From: Liolophura sinensis
Lineage: Eukaryota; Mollusca; Polyplacophora; Chitonida; Chitonidae
Reading direction: 5' to 3'
NCBI RefSeq assembly: GCF_032854445.1
Contig: NC_088297.1
Span: 15,305,335 to 15,369,334, forward strand
Length of the DNA stretch: 64,000 nt
The first letter of the stretch is position 1, and every line of letters starts with the position of its first letter. The translations under genes were made by a program, and so were the position numbers. The notes under the pieces are model-generated. The model was not told the DNA's origin, did no database searches, and worked only from the letters and a program-made list of their open reading frames with translations. This document shows, piece after piece, positions 34,101 through 44,716 of the stretch.

Positions 34101-36925
34101 GACAGTGCGGTGACTTTCATCCGATCATACATAACACATAAATGCGGTTATTTGACAGTGCGGTAACTTTTCATCTGGTCATACATAAAACATGAAATGC
34201 GGTTATTTGACAGTGCGGTGACTTTCATCTGGTCATACACAGCACACGAAATGCGGTTATTTGACAGTGCGGTGACTTTCATCTGGTCATACACAGCACA
34301 TGAATTGCGGTTATTTGACAGTGCGGTGACTTTCATCTGGTCATACCATAACACATAAATTGCGGTTATTTGACAGTGCGGTGACTTTCATCTGGTCATA
34401 CATGCACATGAAAGGCGGTTATTTGACAGTGCGGTGACTTTCATCTGGTCATACACAGCACATGAATTGCGGTTATTTGACAGTGCGGTGACTTTCATCT
34501 GGTCATACCATAACACATAAATTGCGGTTATTTGACAGTGCGGGGACTTTTATCTGGTAATACATAACACATGAAAGGCGGCCATTTTACAGTGCAGTGA
34601 CTTTTGTCTGGTTATACGTAGCAAATGAAATGCGCTTATTTGACGGTGTGGTGACTTTCATGTGGTTATACATAGCACATGAAATGCGGTTATTTGACAG
34701 TGCGGTGACTTTCATCCGATCATACATAACACATAAAATGCGGTTATTTGACAGTGCGGTAACTTTCATCTGGTCATACATAAAACATGAAATGCGGTTA
34801 TTTGACAGTGCGGTGACTTTCATCTGGTCATACACAGCACACGAAATGCGGTTATTTGACAGTGCGGTGACTTTCATCTGGTCATACACAGCACATGAAA
34901 TGCGGTTATTTGACAGTGCAATGACTTTCATCTGGTCATACACAGCACATGAAATGCGGTTATTTGACAGTGCGGTGACTTTCATCTTGTCATACATAAC
35001 ACATAAATTGCGGTTATTTGACAGTGCGGTGACTTTCACCTGGTCATACGTAGCACATGAAATGCGGTTATTTGACAGTGTGGTGACTTTCATCTGGTCA
35101 TACACAGCACATGAAATGCGGTTATTTGACAGTGCGGTGACTTTCATCTGGTCAGACATAACACGTGAAATGCGGTTATTTGACAGTGTGGTGACTTTCA
35201 TGTGGTTATACATAGCACATGAAATGCGGTTATTTGACAGTGCGGTGACTTTCATCCGATCATACATAACACATGAAATGCGGTTATTTGACAGTGCGGT
35301 AACTTTCATCTGGTCATACATAAAACATGAAATGCGGTTATTTGACAGTGGGGTGACTTTCATCTGGTCATACACAGCACACGAAATGCGGTTATTTGAC
35401 AGTGCGGTGACTTTCATCTGGTCATACACAGCACATGAAATGCGGTTATTTGACAGTGCAATGACTTTCATCTGGTCATACACAGCACATGAAATGCGGT
35501 TATTTGCCAGTGCGGTGACTTTCATCTTGTCATACATAACACATAAATTGCGGTTTTTTGACAGTGCGGTGACTTTCACCTGGTCATACATAGCACATGA
35601 AATGCGGTTATTTGACAGTGTGGTGACTTTCATCTGGTCATACACAGCACATGAAATGCGGTTATTTGACAGTGCGGTGACTTTCATCTGGTCAGACATA
35701 ACACATGAAATGCGGTTATTTGACAGTGTGGTGACTTTCATGTGGTCATACATAGCACATGAAATGTGGTTATTTGACAGTGCGGTGACTTTCATCTGGT
35801 AATACATAACACAAGAAATGGGTTCCTTTGACAGTACGTGATTTTCATCTGGTGATACACAGCACATGAAATGTGGCCATTTGACAATGCGGTGACTTTC
35901 GTCTGGTTATACGTAGCATTTGAAATGCGCGTATTTGACAGTGCGGTGACTTTCATCTGGACATACACGGCACATGAGATGCGTTTATTTGACAGTGCGG
36001 TGACTTTCCATCTGGTCATACTCTGCACATGAAATGCGGTTATTTGACAGTGCCGTGACTTTCATCTGGTTATACATAACACAGAAATTGCTGTTATTTG
36101 ACAGTGTGGTGACTTTCATCTGGTCATACATAACACATGAAATGCGGTTATTTGACAGTGGGGTGACTTTCGTCCGGGCATACACAGCAAATGAAATGCG
36201 GTTATTTGACAGTGCGGTGACTTTCATCTGGTAATACATAAGACATGAAATGGGGTCCTTTGACAGTAGGTGATTTTCATCTGGTGATACATAGCACATG
36301 AAAGGCGGCCATTTGACAATGCGGTGACTTTCGTCTGGTTATACGTAGCAAATGAAATGCGCTTATTTGACGGTGGGGGTGACTTTCATCTTGTTATACA
36401 CAGCACATAAAATGCGGTTATTTGACAGTGCGGTGACTTTCATCTGGGCATACATAGCACATGAAATGCGATTATTTGACAATGTGGTGACTTTCATCTG
36501 GTAATACATAATACAAGAGATGGGGTTCCTTTGACAGTAGGTGATTTTCATCTGGTGATACATAGCACATGAAATGCGGCCATTTGACAGTGTGTGACTT
36601 TCGTCTTGTTATACGTAGCAATTGATATGCGATTATTTGACAGTGCGGTGACTTTCATCTGGTCATGCATAACACAAGAAATGCGGTTATTTGACAGTGT
36701 GGTGACTTTCATCTGGTCATACATAACACATGAGATGCGGTTATTTGACAGTGCGGTGACTTTCATGTGGTCATACATAGCACATAAAAGGCGGCCATTT
36801 GACAATGCGGTGACTTTCGTCTGGTTATACGTAGCAAATGAAATGCGCTTATTTGACGATGGGGTGACTTTCATGTGGTTATACACAGCACATGAAATGC
36901 GTTTTTTTGACAGTGCGGGGGCTGG
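31130..36925. repeat. 54-bp minisatellite, about 5.8 kb, with higher-order repeats
   Basis: The consensus unit begins ATGAAATGCGGTTATTTGAC, continues AGTGCGGTGACTTTCATCTG and ends GTCATACATAACAC (54 bp). About 107 units are present. Variants (CACAGCACATGAATTGCGG, CATGCACATGAAAGGCGG, CCATAACACATAAATTGCGG) recur in fixed order, giving blocks of three units (about 162 bp), ten units (540 bp) and 29 units (1566 bp). As 54 is 18 codons, several long ORFs exist on both strands (up to 426 codons minus and 401 plus over 34587-35867); they encode only 18-residue repeats and are not called as genes. Confidence 0.96.
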
Positions 36926-37061
36926 CGGTAGGCCTCACATGTATACAGGTACACAGACGACTATCCACATATCTAGAAGTCTTTCGAAGTTAGAAGCCGA
37001 TGAGCGAGGTGGAAATAAACGATTACGGATAAATACTCGGAGGGCGTTCAGATTCTCACGT
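36926..37061. other. Short spacer right of the 54-bp array
   Basis: Non-repetitive sequence after the last unit, running into a SINE-B tail. Nothing else seen. Confidence 0.4.
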
Positions 37062-37162
37062 GTGAGTGAGTGAGTGAGTGCTTGGGGTTTAACGTCGTAC
37101 TCAACAATTTTTCAGTCATATGACGACGAAGGAATCATTAGGGTGCATGCATCTCACGTGTG
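37062..37162 (-). mobile_element. SINE-B 3' fragment, minus strand
   Basis: The inverted tail GTGAGTGAGTGAGTGAGTGC, then GGGGTTTAACGTCGTACTCA and GTCATATGACGACGAAGGAA. The rest of the element is missing. Confidence 0.88.
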
Positions 37163-37495
37163 AGACCCATGGTGTACATGTGACATGCGCACAGTTCTTC
37201 ATGTACATGTATATATAAACATATGAGGATTGCGTGACCAATGTCATCAAGCGTGTTTGTGTTTACAGAGACGTCGGTAGGCTCAGTAATAGGTGCATAA
37301 ACTCTGTATTAAATTAATTTACTTCTCCATTCGACTGTTGTGTGTTGGTTCATTGATAATCTAAACTGGCTTTTGCCCCTTTGTCTGTTATTTATTAACA
37401 TAGATATTTCGTGTCGTCTTGCTTATGAAGTTATACGTGAAGTATATTTGCCTAGTTCTTTGCCACAGTGACTTGTAAGTCCATGTCATGGTAGA
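37163..37495. other. Unannotated spacer
   Basis: No gene, repeat or regulatory site is recognised. Confidence 0.4.
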
Positions 37496-37768
37496 GGCCT
37501 CCGTGGCCGACGAGGTCAGCACGGCAGCACGGCGCAATGACCTAGGAGCCTCCCACCGATACAGTCTCGAAGTGAGTCCAGCTTATGTTGGCTTCGGTCA
37601 GTACGTGGGAAGGTTTTCCAGCAGCCTGTGGATAGTTTCTCTAGGGCGGATGGTTTCTCCGGGGCTCTGCCCGGTTTCCTTCCACTATAATGCTGGCCGC
37701 CGTCGAATAAGTGAGATGTTCTTGAGTACGGCGTAAAACACCAAACAAATGAAAAGATAAATAAATAT
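37496..37768 (+). mobile_element. SINE-A, full length, diverged
   Basis: The head GGCCTCCGTGGCCGACGAGG, the body GGGAAGGTTTTCCAGCAGCC, CTGGCCGCCGTCGAATAAGT and the tail AAACACCAAACAAATG. Box B is degraded. Confidence 0.88.
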
Positions 37769-37894
37769 GTCATACTACTCTAAAGAAAGCTATTGTACAG
37801 GTCATATTAACCCGTGTGAGATAAGAGTAAAAAAAATTTACGCAGAACTTAATGTTAATATTGGTTGAGTGCTTGACTGGTGTTAGCACCGTAC

Positions 37895-38028
37895 GGTCGT
37901 GGCTGACCCTGGGGTCTGCCCGGTTTTCTCCCGCCACAATGCTGGCCGTTGTCGTATAAGTGAAATATTCACATATTCAATATTTTTTGAGTATGGCCTT
38001 AAACACCAGTCAAGTAAAGAAATAAATC
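37895..38028 (+). mobile_element. SINE-A 3' fragment
   Basis: GGTCGTGGCTGACCCTGGGG, TCTGCCCGGTTTTCTCCCGC, ATGCTGGCCGTTGTCGTATA, then CAGTCAAGTAAAGAAATAAA. Confidence 0.82.
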
Positions 38029-38069
38029 TATCACCATGTGCACTAATTATTCACCTTTATGACATCTGT

Positions 38070-38235
38070 GAGATTTATGGGTGGGGGAAACCGGAGAGCC
38101 CGGAGAACGAACCGACCTCTAACAGAAAACCGAAAAAAAAAACCATTGACTTAAAGCTGCAGCGAACACAGCGAGACATGGCTTCGAACACCCGACGTCA
38201 CTGATGTTCATCTCTCGAAGCCAACCGGCCCCAGT
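38070..38235 (-). mobile_element. Probable tRNA-derived SINE of another family, minus strand
   Basis: GGGGGAAACCGGAGAGCCCG and CGAGACATGGCTTCGAACAC look like an inverted body and box B, followed by CTCGAAGCCAACCGGCCCC. It differs from SINE-A, B and C. Confidence 0.4.
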
Positions 38236-38326
38236 ACTTAATACTACTTCGTTTGCATGACGCACGGTCACACGCTTGATCGAACCCTGAGTAAACCTCC
38301 GATATTGTCCAGGTAATTGACGTCAA

Positions 38327-38455
38327 GCTTGATGTCCCTGAACGCTTGTCTTGGTGCTGGGACACTCGCTCCCCTCCTTCCTAAATGTCCCTAGACGTCT
38401 TTGTACTGAGATACTCCACCCCCTTCTCCTTAGATGTCCCCAGATGTTGTTTTCT
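38327..38455. repeat. Detached relative of the 53-bp minisatellite, about 2.5 units
   Basis: GATGTCCCTGAACGCTTGTC, TTAGATGTCCCCAGATG and TTGTACTGAGATACTCCACC match the unit of the array at 42706-43823, 4.3 kb away. Confidence 0.7.
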
Positions 38456-38799
38456 GGCTACATCCATCCATACATGGGTGCACAAATGCGAACATTATCT
38501 ACATCTGCAGCTCGGTTTCTCCATTAGTATTTCGGTTTGTTAAGCTATCAAAACAGAAAATGCAGATATTTGATCGGAAGATGTAATGCGTGGATGCTTG
38601 CTTACACAAACAAGATTTGGTCTCTTTCGATCTAAGTAATAGGTGGTTATGAGTAGCTTTAACAAAGTACCCTAGTCAAGGGCACAGTGCTTATCACACG
38701 TACATTACACGTACTCAACCGTATAAAGCACTGATGTGCTAAATGATATAACCAATAAATCACACTGCCAGTAAACGCATCTGGCCACTATCGTATATT

Positions 38800-39085
38800 T
38801 CTTTCTTTATTTATTTCATTGTCGTTTAACTGCCGGAGGCAACCTGAGTGCACGGCGTAAACCGACACGGCGACATGACACACAGCTATGTTCATTATAT
38901 TGGTGGAAGACAAATGGTCTTCAACGAACATTAAACTGGGTAAACGGGCATAATGCATCAGTATGCGTCGTCGATGGCTTAGTATCAAAATGGCTTCACG
39001 AAAATTACAAATTCTCTACCCAAGAACTGGATTGTATGCGTGCCATTGCATTTGAAAGAGAAACCCTTTTAGCCACTCGGCCACG
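38800..39085 (-). mobile_element. Degenerate tRNA-derived SINE, minus strand
   Basis: An inverted T-rich tail (TTTCTTTATTTATTTCATTG), a middle section with GCACGGCGTAAACCGACACG, and an inverted head TTTTAGCCACTCGGCCACGA. Family uncertain. Confidence 0.45.
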
Positions 39086-39894
39086 ATCCGCTCCGCACAA
39101 TGAACAGGTAAAAGATCCCTTAACATAAAAATTCCGTAAATAAGGAAATAAATCCAGACGTTGTGTGCATATTATTTTACGGAAATTTGCAAACGTTTCA
39201 ACCTGATACTATAAATCATTAAACTATAAACCACACTTGGCAACAAATCATTTTGATGGATGGCAATAAACTGTATTCAGCATTTTCTTCTACGGTATCG
39301 ATTTTTTTTTGGTCTTTCCTTCTTTTTCCTTCTACTTTTCCAGTCCAAGTAACAACTGTAACTTTCTGTCTCGTTTCTATACGCTGCATAGTGCACTCTG
39401 CAATTTTTTGACAAACTTCCAAACTCTTAACACCGGGGACGTCATTCATACTACTTCATTACTTCATATTTACTTCATATTAATTTTTCAGGGTTCAGGG
39501 CACAAAAATCAAGTAAATTAAATTCAAATATAGAAGGCGGAAATTCATTATTAAGAAAAATAAAAATTACGTGAACTCAACATTTTCAGGCAGTTTCAGA
39601 GCAGGTCTTAACACGGACTGGGGCGTTTTTGGCTGGGCTGTCCGCAGCTGTACTTCAATTCCTCGCTTAGTATTTGGTTATGTCAAACTATTAATATTTT
39701 ATATGAGTGTTTTTAGTCAGAGGGTGAAAGGCTTGGATGCTTAGCTACGTGGATATAATTCCTTGTCTTTCAGTCTTGGTGACAGGTGTTTTACGTTAGT
39801 TGATCCCAACTGTTAAATAAAGCCATCATGTTATACCCACATGTATACAATTTTCGGACAATTAGTAAACTCCTCTCTAGGCCACCGTCACTAT
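39086..39894. other. Intergenic DNA, nothing supported
   Basis: AT-rich with two opposing ORFs near 39219-39521 that shadow each other and lack splice support. Confidence 0.4.
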
Positions 39895-40125
39895 GGGGCT
39901 TACCACACCAGCGCAGCCCAATGATCCAGGAGCCCCCCACCAATACGGTCGCTGTGAGTTCAAGTCCAGCTCATTGCTGGCTTCCTCTCCCGCCGACCCT
40001 GGGAAGGTCTGCCAGGAAATGTGTGTTTCCCCTCTGGCTCTGCCCGGTTTCCTCTCACCATAATGCTGGAATATTCTAGAGTACGGCGTAAAACACCAAT
40101 CAAATCAATAAATATGTAAATAAAT
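39895..40125 (+). mobile_element. SINE-A, head-truncated
   Basis: GCAGCCCAATGATCCAGGAG, box B GAGTTCAAGTCC, GGCTTCCTCTCCCGCCGACC and the tail AAACACCAATCAAATCAATA. Confidence 0.87.
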
Positions 40126-40557
40126 AAGCTCCTCTCTTGTGTCACTGCAGTCTAAAGACAAAAACTAAACTCAGCTAGATTCATGCTCTCAGTAATCTAC
40201 AGAGAAAGAATGAACTCACGCATTTTCCTGGTCTATGTAATCTACACACAACGACAAAACTCATTTCCCCGTTCACTTACACAATGGTGGTCAGTTGTAT
40301 GCAATGGAGGGACAACCAGAGTGCCCGGTTAAAACACCGTCTGACCTTTCCACGTGTGCCATACAGATGTGCATGTCGTTCTGGTTTAAGACAAGTCGAC
40401 GTAAGCGAACCCAAGTTCCGCATACCGCTCCAGGAGAGGCATGGTCATTCGCTGCCATCGAATCTCGACGAACTGTTAGAACTTTGAAATGTACAAATTC
40501 CTGTCTAAGGCTGGGAATGAACCCACAGGTATAGAAAGTCACATTCAAAAATACATA

Positions 40558-40690
40558 AGGGGCCTCTGTGGCTCAGTTGGTTAGCGCACTAGCGTAACGT
40601 AATGACCCTGAAGTCTCTCACCAATGCAGTCGCTGTGAGTTCGTCCAGCTCATGCTGGCTTCCTCTCTGGCCGTACGTGAGAAGGCCTGT
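40558..40690 (+). mobile_element. SINE-A 5' part
   Basis: GGGGCCTCTGTGGCTCAGTT and GGTTAGCGCACTAGCGTAAC carry a good box A. It ends after GGCCGTACGTGAGAAGGCCT. Confidence 0.88.
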
Positions 40691-42071
40691 CTGCTTTACC
40701 CCCAGGCTGATTTCATGACTGACGCAGGATAGGCTAATTCATTTTGTCACTCTAAATAAATTAGGACTCTGTCTCAATGTCTTGTACTTTTATTCAAAGA
40801 TTCCTGACATTTTTCTCTTATCAGGAAACAGGACATTGCTGTAAAAAGCCGATGATCAAGACAAGAATTTGTTGCATAGTGTGATGGAGGTTTTAGTTAA
40901 TGCTGAGAATAGTTTTGCTAACACGGAGAAGTTTAAAGCAGCTTCCTGAAGAAATTGTTTATCAGCCGCAATCTCTGCTGGGACATATTTAAAAAATAAA
41001 GCTCTATTTGCAGCTTCAAATTGATAAGATACCAGCAAGCTTTAAATCTGCAAGCTTAGTTTTTAGGAATATTAGATGCCACTGACAAGCACGTATGTGT
41101 CCAACAGCAACGAGTGATTATGTTGTTTATATGGGCTGGAGATTATTTGTTGATGTGGAGTTTTACTGCTGTCAAGGGTGATAATTTTGTCTGTTATTTG
41201 CTGTTGTTGCGATTGATTGGTTATTTTATTTTATATAACTGAGCTTTTTACCGGTAATTAACTTATGTGGGCGAGAAATACATATTGAGAATCATACTGA
41301 ATAAGAATATAACCGCACGAAGCAATTTTATATTGTTTTTATATTGTTAACACTTTGGGTAAGTTTTCATTATTTACTGTGGCTTCAGTTTCCACCAAAT
41401 TTTCACATTTTTTGGCGTAATCCAGGCGCTGTGGCAGCCTGGTCGGTAATTACCGACCACTAATCACAGTTCACGGCACCAATTACCGAGTGTGTCCACT
41501 GTTAGCATCATGAAGAGCGTGAACTGTAATTACCGACCACTCTGTTTTTTTCACTGCCATAGGTCATGGACTATTGTCTTAAAATGTGAAAATCTGTTGG
41601 AAATTGAAGTCACAATTCATAATGAATACTTTAATACTTTAACACCTATGTATATAGCCCTAATTAAATGTCTTAGTGCCTGAAGCACAGAGTATGTAGT
41701 TGTACAATTGTAGTATTTATAATGATTTGACTGATCTGAATTAATTTTTTCCACCATTAATTTTATACATATGGCTGAATCTTTACAGAAATATAAGAAA
41801 TGGCGGGAATATAGAGGTACAAAATTTATCTATTCCCAGTACACAAGCACGGAATGTGGCGTATAAATAATCAGGGAAACGATTTGGAGAATTCGCTGCT
41901 ATGCTATACCACTTACGGCACTCCCCTCAGGCAGAGAGCCGTGGCCATAGGTCCTCTGAACACAACCGCCAGTGGATTAATACGCTCTGGAGGAAGAGCG
42001 TACGTAAGAATCCACGCGTTAAATTTCAATCACAGTTATAACTCCAACAATTCCTTATATTTGGTATACAC
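40691..42071. other. Intergenic DNA, no gene seen
   Basis: Contains the 18-bp palindrome at 41441-41458 and a repeat of GTAATTACCGACCACT at 41446 and about 41527. The 146-codon ORF at 41854-42294 has no supporting features and runs into a MITE. Confidence 0.45.
41441..41458. repeat. Perfect 18-bp palindrome
   Basis: GGTCGGTAATTACCGACC reads the same on both strands. Its right half (GTAATTACCGACC) occurs again about 80 bp on, near 41527. Confidence 0.9.
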
Positions 42072-42191
42072 TTATTCTCTTTCATCCGAGCTGTATACCC
42101 TAAATCCTCCATCGGTAGACAATCTTTTCACACTAATCCAACCGTTTAAACTTTCAAATCGTTGCAAGAACTTCCTAACAACGTCCGCCAT
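42072..42191 (-). CDS. Weak candidate small ORF or first exon
   Basis: Minus strand: AAAACATGGCGG is a good start context, opening 39 codons (MADVVRKFLQRFESLNGWIS and 19 more). A possible donor AGG|GTATAC lies inside at about 42098. Composition is plausible for an intracellular protein, but no partner exon was found to the left. The family is not recognised. Confidence 0.25.
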   Translation of the reverse strand: MADVVRKFLQRFESLNGWISVKRLSTDGGFRVYSSDERE

Positions 42192-42254
42192 GTTTTCAAT
42201 TCGAACTTTCACTCCAGCTGGTTGCACGAAAGACAGGCTGTTGAAAATACACAA

Positions 42255-42515
42255 GAAACATTCTCAAAAAAGTAATATGTTAAATTTCACATAAAATCTG
42301 TTGTCTGAGTCACGCTAGAATCTACTCTGTTATTGCAGCAGATAATTCTGGTAAATATAACACACATGTTCTATTACTTCAACATAAAGATTCTATTAGA
42401 TTAATAGGATACTATGTTGAATATGACCGAATATTTTGTTGTAATAACAGAATACATTCTGTACATCGCTCAGACATCACTCGACTTTGTTAAAATGAAC
42501 AGATTAATCTTTGAG
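42255..42515. mobile_element. Foldback MITE (TTTAACAGA family)
   Basis: Begins near ACTCAAAAAAG-like sequence (CTCAAAAAAGTAATATG), with GTCTGAGTCACGCTAGAATC left and AATACATTCTGTACATCGCT right, and ends AACAGATTAATCTTTGAGTT. Confidence 0.75.
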
Positions 42516-42705
42516 TTCAAACAAAACTACAAAACAAAAAAAAAACAACAACAATACAAAACACAATCAGAGACACAAAATACAAAGAACAATACTAAAT
42601 AAATTTCCCACGAAAAGTCTCGTGGAAGCAAACTTTACGACCGCCTTCACGTGTACCTTCATGGAACTTGATGGAAAATTAGGTGATCAACACATTACGT
42701 GCTAG

Positions 42706-43823
42706 AATACCTGACCCTTTCTTCCCTAGATGCCCCCCGAATTTTGTCTTTGTGTTGAGATACATGGCCTCCCCCCCCCCTATATGTCCTCGGACTTTTG
42801 TATTTGTGCTGGAATACTCGACCGCCTTCTCCCTAGATATCACCGGACTTTTGTCTTTATGCTGAGATACATGGCCTCCTCCTCCCGAGATGTCCCTAGA
42901 CTTTTGTTTTTATGCTGAGATACATGACCCCCTCCTCCCTAGACGTCCCCGGACTTTTGTCTTTGTGTTGAGATACATGCTCCCCCCTCCCTAGACACCC
43001 CCAGACTTTTGTCTTTGTGCGAAGATACATGGGCTCCTCCTACCTAGATGTCCCCGGACTTTTGTCTTTGTGCTGAGATACATGACCCCCTCCTCCCTAG
43101 ACGTCCCCGGACTTTTGTCTGTGTTGAGATACATGCCCCCCCCCCTCCCTAGCACCCCCAGACTTTTGTCTTTGTGTTGAGATACACGGCCTCCTCCTCC
43201 CTAGATGTTGCTGAACTTTTGTCTTTGTGCTGAGATACATGACCCCCTCCTGCCTAGACGTCCCCGGACTTTTGTCTGTGTTGAGATACATGCTCCCCCC
43301 TCCCTAGACACCGCCAGACTTTTGTCTTTGTGTTGAGATACATGGCCTCCTCCTCCATAGATGTTACTGAACTTTTATCTTTGTGCTGAGATACACGGCC
43401 TCCTCCTCCCTAGATGCCCCTAGACTTTTGTCTTTGTGCTGAGATACACGGCCTCCGCCTCCCTAGACGTCCCTAGACTTTTGTTTTTATGCTGAGATAC
43501 ATGGGTTCCTCCTCCCTAGATATCCCCGGACTTTTGTCTCTATGCTGAGATACATAGGCCCCTCCTCCCTAGATGTTACTGAACTTTTGTTTTTATGCTG
43601 AGATACATGGTCTCCTCCTCCCTAGATGTCCCCGGGCTTTTGTCTTTGTGCTGAGATACACGGCCTCCTCCTCCCTAGATGTCCCTAGACTTTTGTTTTT
43701 ATGCTGAGATACACGGCCTCCTCCTCCCTAGATGTTGCTGAACTTTTGTCTTTGTGCTGAGATACATGACCCCCCCCCCTCCCTTGGTGTCCCTGGACTT
43801 TTGTCTTTGTGCTGGGATACTTA
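42706..43823. repeat. 53-bp minisatellite, about 21 units
   Basis: The unit CCTAGATGTCCCCGGACTTT plus TGTCTTTGTGCTGAGATACA and a CT-rich 13-bp end repeats with variants. The purine/pyrimidine strand bias is strong. Short ORFs here are repeat artefacts. Confidence 0.95.
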
Positions 43824-43847
43824 AATGTATACTGTATGGGTATAATG

Positions 43848-43990
43848 TATGGGTTTTACGTCGTATTCTTAATAATTTTTCAGTGATATGCCAAAGACGA
43901 CTCATTAGGTGTGTGTACGTAGACTGTGTCTTCTTGTGGTAGGGTGAGTCCATGCCGCCAAAGTGCAGCCGTCACTGAAGTATCATGCCA
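43848..43990 (-). mobile_element. SINE-C 3' part, minus strand
   Basis: GGGTTTTACGTCGTATTCTT, CTCATTAGGTGTGTGTACGT, TGTGTCTTCTTGTGGTAGGG and TGAGTCCATGCCGCCAAAGT match the inverse of SINE-C's 3' half and tail. Confidence 0.72.
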
Positions 43991-44298
43991 AAGACACCAA
44001 ACATGACACTTATCATGCAAATACAATATATACCAAGAGATGTTCCTAAATACACACTATACAACAATTATGTTTTTTTGTCTTTCAAGAAGAATTGAAA
44101 AATATATTGGAGACCACATTTACAAATAATTTTTCGCATTCTTTCATCTGAACTTATGAATTTTTTTATGTTTTCTACACCTTTAGATAATCACTGCCTG
44201 ACGAAAGTGTCACAATGTCCACACTTTTCATGTAAGACATGATTTTTTCTCTCGCCTCCTGTCCTGGGACCAATTCAACAAAGATATTGCAGAGTTAA

Positions 44299-44701
44299 AG
44301 GATAAGCCAGTGTCCATATTTAGCTACTGGCCTTATTTACTGTATAAAGATTATAACCTGTTTAAACAGTGTACTTCCGGGAGGGCTTCTGAGAAAAATA
44401 ATAATGACTTTAAATCCACCAAAAACTATAGATTTATTGCCCTAGCCGATCTCCAGTCGGCTCAGCGGGTGACGTCATAGATGGCCAACCCAAGTCCTGC
44501 TGGCCTAAGATATAGTACCAAAATGATGTCATTCTTGAGATGGATTGTAGCTACTCAGAAGCAAATATACGGCCATGCCAATTTGAACTTACAGAAGACG
44601 ATGTTGAAGTTCCGATTTTTTACACTGACATCTCTGTCCAGACTTCAGATTCCGAGTTTTCAGATTTTCGATATGCTTGTTGTCACGCTTGTAGCTTTCC
44701 T
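44299..44701. mobile_element. TTAA-flanked element with short inverted ends
   Basis: TTAA at 44295-44298 and 44702-44705 brackets 403 bp whose ends, AGGATAAGCC and (inverse) AGGAAAGCTA, pair imperfectly. TTAA targets are typical of piggyBac elements. The right half holds the open frame described at 44516-44716. Assignment is tentative because the inverted repeats are short. Confidence 0.4.
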
Positions 44702-44716
44702 TTAACACTGAACTAA
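44516..44716 (+). CDS. 67-codon open frame, acidic, Cys-containing (possible exon relic)
   Basis: The frame reads EANIRPCQFELTEDDVEVP, then SVQTSDSEFSDFRYACCHAC before a stop. It is stop-bounded at both ends (no in-frame ATG at the left edge). The Arg-Pro-x-x-Phe-Glu motif followed by an acidic Ser/Asp run recalls the start of P2X7-like C-terminal domains seen in repeat-associated invertebrate genes; this is a weak recollection, not a match. It overlaps a 74-codon ORF in another frame, and composition favours this frame. Confidence 0.3.
   Translation, partial: YQNDVILEMDCSYSEANIRPCQFELTEDDVEVPIFYTDISVQTSDSEFSDFRYACCHACSFPLTLN

Noticed and set aside
31255-36886. Long ORFs on both strands (up to 426 codons)
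   Set aside because: They exist only because a 54-bp tandem repeat is a multiple of three. Both strands and several blocks are open, and small indels break them elsewhere in the same array.
41854-42294. 146-codon plus-strand ORF
   Set aside because: It runs into a MITE at its 3' end, shows no motif, and has a competing minus-strand frame with better start context.
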